Positions 54,666-63,499 of a DNA stretch of 64,000 bases are shown here, piece by piece. The notes beneath the pieces were generated by a model. It did not search any database. It saw only the letters and a list, made by a program, of their open reading frames with translations, and was not told where the DNA came from. The translations under genes and the position numbers were made by a program. Numbering within the stretch: the first letter of the stretch is position 1; every line of letters begins with the position of its first letter. Source of the DNA: Brucella anthropi ATCC 49188 (GTDB lineage: Bacteria; Pseudomonadota; Alphaproteobacteria; Rhizobiales; Rhizobiaceae); contig NC_009668.1 of NCBI RefSeq assembly GCF_000017405.1, forward strand, positions 1,080,001 to 1,144,000. Reading direction: 5' to 3'.

Positions 54666-54681
54666 TTTAGATCGATCTAAA
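54666..54681. promoter_or_regulatory. LacI-type operator (16-bp palindrome with central CG)
   Basis: TTTAGATCGATCTAAA is a perfect palindrome centred on CG, as in classic LacI/GalR-family sites. It lies between the end of the LacI-type gene (54717) and the start of the importer operon (54612), both minus strand. Confidence 0.72.
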
Positions 54682-54716
54682 TGCGTTTTGCCTCATACGT
54701 CAATCATTAATTGGGA

Positions 54717-55751
54717 TTAGATAACAGAGGCTCTCACCGGTCCACAGGACTGTCGAACTCGCAAATATGTTTCACTGATGATCCGCTGCGCCTGTTTTTC
54801 CGGGTTTGCCAAACGGGAAAGAAGCAATCCAGCGGCATTCTCACCAACTGTAACAGGTCGGGTTGACACGGAACTCAACCGGGGGCGGGTCGCTTCAGCA
54901 TCGCTTACATCGTCGAAGCCGATCAACGAAAAATCCCCACCAACCATTCTCCCGCAATCATAAAGCCCTGCCGAAAGGCCTAGCGCAATCACGTCATTGA
55001 AGCAGATTGCAGCTGTCGGCTCCCGGCCGTCCTGAAAGAGAAGCGGAGCCGCTTTAGCGATATCCGGCATCGTCTGCGGAAAGCGGACAATCATCTCAGG
55101 ATCGAGCCCTTGTTGTTGCATTGCCTCGCGAAAACCTTCGACACGTTCGCGGTAAGCGGAATGAATCGGCCCGTGCACAGCGAATGCGATTGTCCTGTGC
55201 CCAAGTGTAGCCAGATGATTAACCGCCTGCCGCATACCACCCGCGTAATCAACGCCTGCGTAATCGACACGATCGGTCACATGACGCAACACCTGCACAA
55301 TAGGCAAGCCCCAGTCAGCAAGCTGCTCGACGAACTCCGGTGCTGTTTCCGCTGTTGGCGAAACGATCACGCCATCAACACCATGCTCACGCATACGCTG
55401 CATAAGGGTACTCTGATTGGTGAAGTTCTCGTGACTATTGGCGAGAAGAACGACCAGCCCTGCTTCACCCACAACACTGTCTATTCCTGAAAGCAATTCG
55501 CCGTAAAACGGGTTGCCAAGGGTGGGTACGATGACGCCAACCGTATTCGATCTCTCTACCCGGAGGCTAGCAGCCCCCATATTGTAGACATAGCCCAACT
55601 CTTGAAGGGCTTTCTCTACTTTTTCGCGCGTTACTGTTCCCACCAACGGGCTTTTGCGGATAACAAGGGAAGCCGTCGCGCGCGATACGTTGGCATGGCG
55701 TGCCACATCCAGCAGCGTAACGCGACTTTTCCTGCGATCGTCACTCGGCAT
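54717..55751 (-). CDS. LacI-family transcriptional regulator
   Basis: The 344-residue regulator starts at 55751 behind AGGTGA. Its helix-turn-helix is VTLLDVARHANVSRATASLV, followed by hinge (MGAASLRVERSNTVGVIVP) and a sensor domain ending in FSLIGFDDVSDAEATRPRLS. It is immediately upstream of the amino acid importer operon and separated from it by the palindrome 54666-54681, so it probably represses that operon. A role in the divergent ugp operon is also possible. Confidence 0.89.
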   Translation of the reverse strand: MPSDDRRKSRVTLLDVARHANVSRATASLVIRKSPLVGTVTREKVEKALQELGYVYNMGAASLRVERSNTVGVIVPTLGNPFYGELLSGIDSVVGEAGLVVLLANSHENFTNQSTLMQRMREHGVDGVIVSPTAETAPEFVEQLADWGLPIVQVLRHVTDRVDYAGVDYAGGMRQAVNHLATLGHRTIAFAVHGPIHSAYRERVEGFREAMQQQGLDPEMIVRFPQTMPDIAKAAPLLFQDGREPTAAICFNDVIALGLSAGLYDCGRMVGGDFSLIGFDDVSDAEATRPRLSSVSTRPVTVGENAAGLLLSRLANPEKQAQRIISETYLRVRQSCGPVRASVI

Positions 55752-56154
55752 AACTTCACCTGTCAGCAAGTTGGGCAATGTCCGATCCGGTTGAAGACAA
55801 AACTCAATAAAACCGCCGGTCAGATTCGAAAGGCATATATCAGTTCAGTCTTGCACATTGGTCAATCCGTTGAACGGCGAACCAGCAGTCATCATGCGGA
55901 AATGGCATTACTTGGCGTTCCCAACCCATTAATTATGCGCATGTTCTCCCCACGAATATCACTTTCCTTTCGGTTTTTTTCGTTTTGAACGCTATCGTTT
56001 TCGGATTTATTCTGCCATTGGAAGAATCGAAGGTTGATCCTTTGGCAAAAATTGCATTCATATAGGTGCAATGAAAATATTGCAGATGTCGGGGCTTTGA
56101 GACCATCACCAAGGAACTCAAATGTTCACGCAATCTCACACTCGAGGAGGAAAC
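55752..56154. promoter_or_regulatory. 403-bp divergent region between lacI-type gene and ugpB
   Basis: No convincing gene was found. An inverted repeat ATTGCA (56051-56056) / TGCAAT (56067-56072) lies about 85 bases before ugpB. A Pho box, often found before ugp genes, was looked for and not seen clearly. The ugpB ribosome site GAGGAGG is at 56144-56150. Confidence 0.4.
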
Positions 56155-57456
56155 ATGCTTATCCGTCTGATCACGACTTCGGCGCTGACAAGCGCCCTCG
56201 CCCTCACCATCAGTTCTCAGGCATTTGCCCAGACGGAGCTGGCATGGTGGCACGGCATGACCGGTGCCAACAACGAAATGGTCAATGAACTCTCGAAGGA
56301 GTTCAACGAAAGCCAGAGCGAATACAAGATTGTTCCTGTCTACAAGGGAACTTATCCTGAAACGCTGAATGCCGGCATTGCCGCGTTCCGTTCCAAGCAG
56401 CCCCCCGCGATCCTTCAGGTCTTCGACGCCGGTAGTGGTGTTATGATGGCAGCCGAAGGCGCAATGGTTCCAGCTGCAGAAGTTCTGGAAAAGGGTGGCT
56501 TCAAGTTCGACAAGTCGCAGTATCTGCCTGGCATCGTCGCTTACTATTCGAAGCGAGACGGAACCATGTTGTCCTTTCCGTACAACTCCTCGTCACCAAT
56601 CCTCTATTACAATAAGGATGCCTTCAAGAAGGCTGGCCTCGACGAAAACAATCCGCCGAAAACCTGGCCTGAAGTTTTCGAAGCTGCCAAGAAGATCAAA
56701 TCCAGCGGTGCGGCACCGTGCGGTTTCACTTCCACATGGCTGACCTGGATTCAGACCGAAAACTTCGCGGCTTGGAACAACGTTCCTTATGGCACGAATG
56801 AAAACGGTCTCGGCGGCACCGATGTGAAGCTCGAAATCAACTCGCCGCTTTACATTCAGCACTTCCAGTCGATTGCCGATCTCGCGAAAGACGGTACGTT
56901 CCGCTACGGCGGCCGCACATCGGAAGCCAAGCAGCTTTTCACCTCTGGTGAATGCGCAATGCTGACCGAATCCTCCGGCGGCCTCGGCGATGTTGTTAAG
57001 TCGGGTATCAATTACGGCATCGGCCAGCTGCCTTACTACGAAGGTCACGGCCCGCAGAATACGATCCCTGGCGGTGCATCTCTGTGGGTCTTCGCAGGCC
57101 TTAGCGACGAACAATACAAGGGCGTCGCAGAATTCTTCAACTTCCTCTCGCAAACCAAAATTCAGGTCAAGCTGCACGAAAAATCCGGCTATCTGCCTGT
57201 AACACTGGCGGCGTACGAGGAAACCAAGAAGTCGGATTTCTATGAAAAGAATCCGGGCCGCGAAACGCCTATCCTGCAGATGATGGGCAAGGCGCCGACC
57301 GAAAATTCGAAGGGCGTGCGTCTCGTCAACTTGCCGCAGGTGCGCGATATTCTGAACGAAGAGTTCGAAGCAATGCTCGGCGGCAAGCAGGATGCGAAAA
57401 CTGCACTTGAAAACGCTGTCAAGCGCGCCAACGACGCGATTGCCGCAGCTCAATAA
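56155..57456 (+). CDS. ugpB: sn-glycerol-3-phosphate ABC transporter binding protein
   Basis: The 433-residue periplasmic protein starts at ATG 56155 with a signal peptide ending ISSQAFA. The mature start TELAWWHGMTGANNEMVNEL and the motif GTYPETLNAGIAAFRSKQPP are typical of UgpB, which binds glycerol-3-phosphate and glycerophosphocholine. It is followed by ugpAEC in the usual order. An intercistronic hairpin at 57476-57500 separates it from ugpA. Confidence 0.94.
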   Translation: MLIRLITTSALTSALALTISSQAFAQTELAWWHGMTGANNEMVNELSKEFNESQSEYKIVPVYKGTYPETLNAGIAAFRSKQPPAILQVFDAGSGVMMAAEGAMVPAAEVLEKGGFKFDKSQYLPGIVAYYSKRDGTMLSFPYNSSSPILYYNKDAFKKAGLDENNPPKTWPEVFEAAKKIKSSGAAPCGFTSTWLTWIQTENFAAWNNVPYGTNENGLGGTDVKLEINSPLYIQHFQSIADLAKDGTFRYGGRTSEAKQLFTSGECAMLTESSGGLGDVVKSGINYGIGQLPYYEGHGPQNTIPGGASLWVFAGLSDEQYKGVAEFFNFLSQTKIQVKLHEKSGYLPVTLAAYEETKKSDFYEKNPGRETPILQMMGKAPTENSKGVRLVNLPQVRDILNEEFEAMLGGKQDAKTALENAVKRANDAIAAAQ

Positions 57457-57475
57457 TTGATCACATAAACACAAC

Positions 57476-57500
57476 GCCGCCTGCCCTTGTGGTGGGCGGC
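57476..57500 (+). other. Intercistronic stem-loop between ugpB and ugpA
   Basis: Bases 57476-57485 pair with 57491-57500 (ten pairs including two wobbles) around a 5-base loop, 20 bases after the ugpB stop. It is the third binding-protein/permease hairpin in this window and may stabilise ugpB mRNA. Confidence 0.55.
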
Positions 57501-57525
57501 CTTGTCACCCACGAGGAAGCTCCCC

Positions 57526-58407
57526 GTGCAGAAAGTTACCTTTCCAAATAAAATCTTGCCCTACTTCCTGCTGGCCCCGCAGATCGTTCTGACTGTGGTG
57601 TTTTTCTTCTGGCCAGCCAGTCAGGCAATTTATCAGTCTTTCATGCGTGAAGACGCATTCGGGCTGAAGTCTACTTTTGTAGGCCTTGCGAACTTCACAA
57701 CCGTTCTGGCCGACCCGAACTATCTACATTCATTCAGAGTAACGATTGTCTTTAATGTTCTGACCGCGCTGCTTGCCATGGGCGCAGCATTGTTGCTTGC
57801 AACGGCAGCAGATCGCGTCATCCGTGGAAAGACATTTTATCGTACGCTCCTGATCTGGCCCTATGCCGTAGCTCCTGCTGTAGCCGGCATGTTGTGGCTC
57901 TTCATGTTCAACCCAGCGATGGGTACTTTTGCGTATATTCTGCGCCGTAATGGCATTGCATGGGATCCGCTGCTTGACGGCAATCAGGCTATGGGCCTCG
58001 TCGTCGTTGCCGCGGCCTGGAAGCAGATTTCCTATAATTTCCTGTTCTTTGTCGCAGGCTTACAAGCAATTCCTAAATCGTTGATCGAAGCAGCAGCCAT
58101 TGATGGCGCGCGCGGCGCACGGCGATTCTGGTCTATCGTATTTCCACTTCTTGCACCGACCTCCTTCTTCTTGCTGGTCGTGAATACGGTTTACGCCTTC
58201 TTCGACACGTTCGGCATCATCCATGCCGTGACCGGCGGCGGGCCTGCCAAAGCCACCGAAACGCTGGTCTACAAGGTTTACAACGATGGCTTCGTCAATC
58301 TGAATCTGGGTTCTTCCTCGGCACAGTCAGTTATTTTGATGGCAATCGTGATTGCCTTGACAGCGTTCCAGTTCCGCTTCGTTGAGAAGCGCGTGCATTA
58401 TTCGTGA
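57526..58407 (+). CDS. ugpA: sn-glycerol-3-phosphate ABC transporter permease UgpA
   Basis: The 293-residue permease starts at a GTG (57526) behind GAGGAAG, giving [20 protein letters not shown], a typical UgpA N-terminus. It has six membrane segments and the EAA-type loop [20 protein letters not shown]. Its stop overlaps an in-frame GTG upstream of ugpE. Confidence 0.93.
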   Translation: MQKVTFPNKILPYFLLAPQIVLTVVFFFWPASQAIYQSFMREDAFGLKSTFVGLANFTTVLADPNYLHSFRVTIVFNVLTALLAMGAALLLATAADRVIRGKTFYRTLLIWPYAVAPAVAGMLWLFMFNPAMGTFAYILRRNGIAWDPLLDGNQAMGLVVVAAAWKQISYNFLFFVAGLQAIPKSLIEAAAIDGARGARRFWSIVFPLLAPTSFFLLVVNTVYAFFDTFGIIHAVTGGGPAKATETLVYKVYNDGFVNLNLGSSSAQSVILMAIVIALTAFQFRFVEKRVHYS

Positions 58408-58418
58408 GTGAGGCGACA

Positions 58419-59267
58419 ATGATAGAAAAACGCCCAATCTCCAGCCTGATCGGCCATCTGATCCTGATCCTAGGCATCATTATTGTTGCCTTTCCGATCT
58501 ACTACACCTTCGTCGCTTCAACGATGACGTCAACGCAGATCATTCGCCCGCCAATCTCGCTGTTGCCCGGCGACCATTTCGTCGAAAACTACGGCGAAGC
58601 CATCTTTGGCGGTGTGGAGCGTGTTGTTGGTGTAAGTCTTGAACGACTTCTCTGGAACTCGTTCGTGGTTGCAATGGCAATCGCCGTCGGCAAGATCATC
58701 ATTTCGTTCATGTCGGCTTTCGCGATTGTGTTTTTCCGCTTTCCGATGCGCATGTTCTTCTTCTGGATGATCTTCATAACGTTGATGCTGCCTGTGGAGG
58801 TTCGTATTCTGCCGACCTACAAGGTGATCGTGGACCTCGGCATGATCGATACCTATGCTGGGCTTACGCTGCCATTGATGGCATCCGCGACAGCGACATT
58901 CCTGTTCCGTCAGTTCTTCCTTACCATTCCGGGTGAACTGGTTGAAGCAGCACGTATCGATAATGCCGGACCATTCCGTTTCATGCGGGATATCCTGCTC
59001 CCCCTTTCGAAGACGAATATTGCAGCGCTTTTCGTCATTCTCTTCATTTACGGATGGACCCAGTATCTCTGGCCACTACTCGTTACCAATGATGCCAAGA
59101 TGAACACGATCATCATCGGCCTGCGCCGCATGGTCGATTGGGCTGACGCATCCACACCGTGGAACTACGTCATGGTAACAGCCATTCTGGCCATCATTCC
59201 ACCGATCCTCGTTGTGGTGTTGATGCAGCGCTGGTTCGTCAAAGGTCTCGTTGAAACGGAAAAGTAA
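58419..59267 (+). CDS. ugpE: sn-glycerol-3-phosphate ABC transporter permease UgpE
   Basis: The 282-residue permease starts at ATG 58419 behind GAGG; a GTG at 58404 would add five residues. It has six membrane segments and the EAA-type loop [20 protein letters not shown]. The length and opening ([19 protein letters not shown]) agree with UgpE of Brucella as I recall it. The TAA stop overlaps the ugpC ATG. Confidence 0.93.
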   Translation: MIEKRPISSLIGHLILILGIIIVAFPIYYTFVASTMTSTQIIRPPISLLPGDHFVENYGEAIFGGVERVVGVSLERLLWNSFVVAMAIAVGKIIISFMSAFAIVFFRFPMRMFFFWMIFITLMLPVEVRILPTYKVIVDLGMIDTYAGLTLPLMASATATFLFRQFFLTIPGELVEAARIDNAGPFRFMRDILLPLSKTNIAALFVILFIYGWTQYLWPLLVTNDAKMNTIIIGLRRMVDWADASTPWNYVMVTAILAIIPPILVVVLMQRWFVKGLVETEK

Positions 59268-60322
59268 TGAGCAAAATCGTTCTTGATAACGTCCGCAAGA
59301 GCTATGGCGGCAATGTAGAAGTCATCAAAGGCGTATCGCTGGAGATTCACGACGGTGAATTTGTGGTGCTGGTAGGCCCTTCAGGCTGCGGTAAATCCAC
59401 TCTCCTGCGCATGATAGCGGGTCTCGAAGGTATTACATCCGGCACAATCTCCATTGGCGATCGCGTGGTCAACGAAGTAGAACCCGCAGAACGCGATATT
59501 GCCATGGTGTTTCAGAACTATGCGCTCTATCCGCATATGACGGTTCGGGAAAACCTTGCCTATGGTCTGAAGAACCGCAAGACACCAAAGGACGAAATCG
59601 AGCGCCGCATCGCCAAGGCTGCGAAAGCGCTGGAAATCGAACCTTTTCTTGAGCGCAAACCACGCCAGCTTTCTGGTGGTCAGCGCCAGCGTGTCGCCAT
59701 GGGGCGCGCCATTGTGCGCGAACCGGCAGCTTTCCTCTTTGATGAACCATTGTCCAATCTGGACGCGAAACTGCGCGTGCAGATGCGTGTCGAGATAAAG
59801 CGCCTGCAGCGCTCGCTTGGCACCACCAGCGTTTACGTGACACACGACCAGATGGAGGCCATGACCATGGCTGATCGTCTTGTCGTGCTGAATGCCGGCC
59901 ATATCGAACAGGTTGGCACGCCGATTGAGCTTTACGAAAAACCTGCCTCCACCTTCGTCGCGACATTTATCGGTTCCCCATCAATGAACCTGCTGCAAAG
60001 CACAGAAAGCACCGGTTGGGCGACCGGCAGCGCGGTGCAAAAACCTGACGGGAGTTTCACCATCGGCGTTCGCCCAGAGGATATCCGTATTCTGGAAGAT
60101 AGCGAGCCGGATGCTGACGGATTTAATGCAACCATTCGTATTGAAGCTGTCGAACTCGTCGGTGCAGAAAGCTACATCCACGCTGCTTTGCCAGATGGCA
60201 AGCCGCTTATCTTCCGCGTTGCCGGGCGGTCGGCACATAACATTGATGAGACTGTCAGAGTTGGCGCTTCCTCTGGAAACGTGCATGTTTTCAACAATGA
60301 TGGCCAACGTGTAACTGATTGA
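59267..60322 (+). CDS. ugpC: sn-glycerol-3-phosphate ABC transporter ATPase UgpC
   Basis: The 351-residue ATPase has Walker [10 protein letters not shown], signature [15 protein letters not shown], Walker [14 protein letters not shown] and switch THDQME, followed by a MalK-type regulatory domain ([10 protein letters not shown]). It is last in ugpBAEC and is followed by a terminator. No glycerophosphodiesterase gene (ugpQ) is present. Confidence 0.94.
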   Translation: MSKIVLDNVRKSYGGNVEVIKGVSLEIHDGEFVVLVGPSGCGKSTLLRMIAGLEGITSGTISIGDRVVNEVEPAERDIAMVFQNYALYPHMTVRENLAYGLKNRKTPKDEIERRIAKAAKALEIEPFLERKPRQLSGGQRQRVAMGRAIVREPAAFLFDEPLSNLDAKLRVQMRVEIKRLQRSLGTTSVYVTHDQMEAMTMADRLVVLNAGHIEQVGTPIELYEKPASTFVATFIGSPSMNLLQSTESTGWATGSAVQKPDGSFTIGVRPEDIRILEDSEPDADGFNATIRIEAVELVGAESYIHAALPDGKPLIFRVAGRSAHNIDETVRVGASSGNVHVFNNDGQRVTD

Positions 60323-60329
60323 CATGAAA

Positions 60330-60360
60330 CGGGTTGCGCCCTTCAACGGAGCGCAACCCG
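60330..60360 (+). terminator. Terminator of ugpBAEC
   Basis: CGGGTTGCGC (60330-60339) pairs perfectly with GCGCAACCCG (60351-60360) around 11 bases, 7 bases after the ugpC stop. The sequence after it is AT-rich but without a T-run. Confidence 0.7.
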
Positions 60361-60442
60361 CTATAATAATCGATTTCTGTTTTAGAATTTATCGGTTACA
60401 GAGAAGTGGAATATTTTTCCGCCTGTGAGGAAATCCCGATAG

Positions 60443-62215
60443 ATGACGCATCAGCAGATACTCTCCTTCGCAGTAATCATACTCATGATGGGAGCGTTTA
60501 TCTGGGGCAAGTTCCGTTATGATGTGGTCGCACTTTGTGCACTTCTCCTGGCAATAGCAGTTGGGGTTGTACCCTTCGATCACGCATTTTCGGGTTTCAG
60601 CGACGACATCGTTATCATCGTTGGCAGTGCGTTGGTGGTCAGTGCGGGTGTCGCACGTTCCGGCCTTATGCAGGCGGCGGTGCAGCGTTTTCTGCCAGAA
60701 ATGAACAGTGTGCGACTCCAACTTGCCGTGCTGGTGGCAGTCGTCACTGTTCTCTCAGCTTTTGTTAAAAACGTCGGCGCACTGGCAATCATGATACCGG
60801 TTGCTTTCCAATTCGCACGTCGTTCCAATGTTTCTCCATCGACCTTTCTCATGCCTATGGCCTTCGGCGCGTTGCTCGGTGGTTTGATGACCCAGGTGGG
60901 CACTTCACCCAACATCGTTGTTTCTCGCATTCGCGGCGAAATGGTTGGTGAGCCCTTCACAATGTTCGATTTTACGCCTGTCGGCGCTGTACTATCAGTC
61001 GTAGGACTCGTCTATCTGGTACTCTTCTACTGGCTCGTTCCCCAGCGCACTCGCGAAAACGTATCGCTGGATGAGGCAATCAAGATCAAGAATTATGCTT
61101 CCGAAGCGCGTATCACCAAGAACTCGACGATGACCGGCAAGCGCGTGACCGATCTCATCAAGGCAGCTGAAGGTGAAGCGATGGTGACTTCCATCATACG
61201 CAACGACCAACGATTGACGCCACTTCCAGATACGATCCTGAACGAAGGCGATGTTGTCCTTCTTGAAGGTGATCCAAAAGCACTCGATGCTGTCATAAGT
61301 GCCGGAAAGCTTACCCTGTCCGAGAACCGCAATCCGTCCGAGACAAGCGGTTCCACCGACATAGAGGTTGTGGAAGCTGTTATCGGCAAGAACTCGCGCC
61401 TAATCGGCCTAACTGCCCAGAGACTTGCCCTTTTTGCGCGATACGATCTGAACCTCCTGGCGGTCAGCCGGCCAGGCGAACGTATTACTGAGCGGCTCAG
61501 TGAGGTCATTCTCCGTTTCGGTGACGTGGTCGTACTGCAAGGCAGACAAGCAAATCTGTCCACCTTCCTGCCGGAGTTCGAATTGCTGCCGCTTGCCCGC
61601 CGCAAGCTTATGCTTGGCAGCGTTCGGCGCGGATTGATCCCGCTCGCCATTCTGATCGCTGCCATCGGGGCAACCGCGTTAAGCCTTGTACCAGTGGCGG
61701 TGGCGTTCTTTGCCGCCGCTGTCGCCATGCTGCTGTTCAAGGTGATACCTCTCAACGAGGTCTATGACGAAATCGACGGTCCAATTCTGGTGATGCTTGC
61801 GGCACTCATCCCGGTTTCGGATGCGCTGCGAACAACCGGCGGCACGGACCTCATCGCAGAAGGGCTCGCCACAATCGGCCATCAGTTACCGCCAGCAGGT
61901 GCGTTGGCGCTCATTCTTGTAGCTGCGATGATGGTGACACCATTTCTCAACAATGCTGCGACGGTGCTCGTCATGGCTCCCATCGCCACAAGTTTTGCTT
62001 CCGGACTTGGTTTCAAGCCGGAGGCCTTTTTGATGGCGGTTGCGATCGGCGCAGGGTGTGACTTCCTCACGCCAATCGGTCATCAATGCAATACGCTGGT
62101 CATGGGGCCAGGTGGTTATAAATTCAGCGATTATCCACGTCTGGGATTACCGCTATCAATCATTATAGCGATTGTAACAGTCCCAACACTGATGTTCTTC
62201 TGGCCCCTGAAATAG
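60443..62215 (+). CDS. SLC13-type permease with RCK_C (TrkA-C) domains
   Basis: The 590-residue membrane protein has about five segments, then a cytoplasmic loop (about residues 205-385) with two TrkA-C/RCK_C domains (TPLPDTILNEGDVVLLEGDP; RITERLSEVILRFGDVVVLQ), then more membrane segments. The loop motifs ALLGGLMTQVGTSPNIVVSR and CDFLTPIGHQCNTLVMGPGG are signatures of the divalent anion:Na+ symporter superfamily. Proteins of this layout are linked to sulfate or organic anion uptake, but the substrate is not known here. It follows the ugp terminator and converges with gluconokinase, with 2 bases between stops. Confidence 0.84.
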   Translation: MTHQQILSFAVIILMMGAFIWGKFRYDVVALCALLLAIAVGVVPFDHAFSGFSDDIVIIVGSALVVSAGVARSGLMQAAVQRFLPEMNSVRLQLAVLVAVVTVLSAFVKNVGALAIMIPVAFQFARRSNVSPSTFLMPMAFGALLGGLMTQVGTSPNIVVSRIRGEMVGEPFTMFDFTPVGAVLSVVGLVYLVLFYWLVPQRTRENVSLDEAIKIKNYASEARITKNSTMTGKRVTDLIKAAEGEAMVTSIIRNDQRLTPLPDTILNEGDVVLLEGDPKALDAVISAGKLTLSENRNPSETSGSTDIEVVEAVIGKNSRLIGLTAQRLALFARYDLNLLAVSRPGERITERLSEVILRFGDVVVLQGRQANLSTFLPEFELLPLARRKLMLGSVRRGLIPLAILIAAIGATALSLVPVAVAFFAAAVAMLLFKVIPLNEVYDEIDGPILVMLAALIPVSDALRTTGGTDLIAEGLATIGHQLPPAGALALILVAAMMVTPFLNNAATVLVMAPIATSFASGLGFKPEAFLMAVAIGAGCDFLTPIGHQCNTLVMGPGGYKFSDYPRLGLPLSIIIAIVTVPTLMFFWPLK

Positions 62216-62217
62216 TC

Positions 62218-62718
62218 CTAGAACTGAACTGAGCGTATCCATTCGAGACTGTCGGAAACAATTTTTTCCACGGTCTCGGCGATATCTGCACGGAAGACCA
62301 GCGGTTCTCCAACAGGGCTTTCTAGTGTAGCGATCTGGCTTTCCAGCATCGTTACCGGCATAAAATGGCCTGTGCGATGCCCCATATGTTCGTGCAACAC
62401 TTCAAAACTGCCATCCAGAAAGACAAACAGCACCGGTGTACCAGCAGCAGCGCGGAGACGATCACGATAGCTCTTCTTCAGTGCGGAACAGGAAACAACG
62501 ATTCCGTCGGTCGAAGCAGCGAGACGTTCACCGATTTTGTCGAGCCAGGGCCAACGATCCTCATCCTGCAAGGGGATGCCCGCTGACATCTTATCGACAT
62601 TGGACTTCGGATGAAGAGAGTCGCCCTCAAGAAACGGGAGCGCCAGTTCATCGGCAATCTTCTCGCCTACGGTTGATTTTCCGGAACCCGAAACACCCAT
62701 AACGATAATACGCAGCAT
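62218..62718 (-). CDS. gntK: Gluconokinase
   Basis: The 166-residue kinase phosphorylates gluconate to 6-phosphogluconate. Walker A is MGVSGSGKST, and the GntK motif EGDSLHPKSNVDKMSAGIPL is followed by DEDRWPWL. The start at 62718 has GAGGAAT upstream; the frame extends 15 bases further. It lies 7 bases after the gluconate 5-dehydrogenase gene, in one operon with it. Confidence 0.94.
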   Translation of the reverse strand: MLRIIVMGVSGSGKSTVGEKIADELALPFLEGDSLHPKSNVDKMSAGIPLQDEDRWPWLDKIGERLAASTDGIVVSCSALKKSYRDRLRAAAGTPVLFVFLDGSFEVLHEHMGHRTGHFMPVTMLESQIATLESPVGEPLVFRADIAETVEKIVSDSLEWIRSVQF

Positions 62719-62725
62719 CAATTCC

Positions 62726-63499
62726 TCATACACTCGCGGTCATGCCGCCATCGACGTGCAAAACCTGCCCATTGACGAAAGAGGACGCATCGCTGCTCAG
62801 GAATACTGCAGCGCCGACCAACTCTTCCACGTCACCCCAACGGCCCGCCGGCGTCCTTTTCTCCAGCCATGCCGTAAATTCGGGGTTATCAACCAATGCC
62901 TGATTCAGCGGCGTCTTGAAATAGCCGGGAGCAATTGCATTGATCTGCAAGCCATGTCGGGCCCAATCGGTGGCCATGCCGCGCGTCAGGTTACGGATCG
63001 CTCCCTTTGTTGCCGTATAAGGTGCAATTGAAGGTCGTGCCAGTTCACTTTGAACCGAAGCAATGTTGATTATCTTGCCGTGTCCTCGTGGGATCATATG
63101 GCGCGCAGCTGCCTGCCCAGCATAAAATGCGCTGGAAATGTTGGTTTCCAGAAGCTGCTGCCACTTCTCGATCGGAAAATCTTCAAGCGGCGCGCGATAT
63201 TGCATCCCGGCATTATTGACCAGAATATCGAGCGCACCGATTTCCTCTTCAATCGCATCAATAGCTGCACGAACTTCTTCAGCAACCGTCACATCAAAAA
63301 CGGACGCAAAGACCGTATGGCCCTCGTTTTCCAGTAGCGTAACGGCCTTATCCACTTTGTTCTGATCACGGCCATTGATGATTACCGTTGCTCCATGTTC
63401 TGCAAGCCCACGAGCCAATGCAAAGCCGATGCCCTGGCTTGAGCCGGTAATCAGGGCTATGCGCCCTTCCAGACTGAATAGTTCGAAAGAAGGAGCCAT
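62726..63499 (-). CDS. idnO: Gluconate 5-dehydrogenase (SDR family)
   Basis: The 257-residue short-chain dehydrogenase has the nucleotide motif TGSSQGIGFALA, NNAG, the catalytic Ser in NIASVQSELAR and YxxxK in PYTATKGAIRNL. The stretch GYFKTPLNQALVDNPEF is characteristic of gluconate 5-dehydrogenases, which interconvert 5-keto-gluconate and gluconate. Its start overlaps the GntR-type stop by one base. Together with gntK it would channel 5-ketogluconate or idonate into 6-phosphogluconate. Confidence 0.88.
   Translation of the reverse strand: MAPSFELFSLEGRIALITGSSQGIGFALARGLAEHGATVIINGRDQNKVDKAVTLLENEGHTVFASVFDVTVAEEVRAAIDAIEEEIGALDILVNNAGMQYRAPLEDFPIEKWQQLLETNISSAFYAGQAAARHMIPRGHGKIINIASVQSELARPSIAPYTATKGAIRNLTRGMATDWARHGLQINAIAPGYFKTPLNQALVDNPEFTAWLEKRTPAGRWGDVEELVGAAVFLSSDASSFVNGQVLHVDGGMTASV

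Noticed and set aside
55752..56154. Pho box upstream of ugpB
   Set aside because: No pair of CTGTCAT-like heptamers at 11-base spacing was found, so phosphate control is not claimed.
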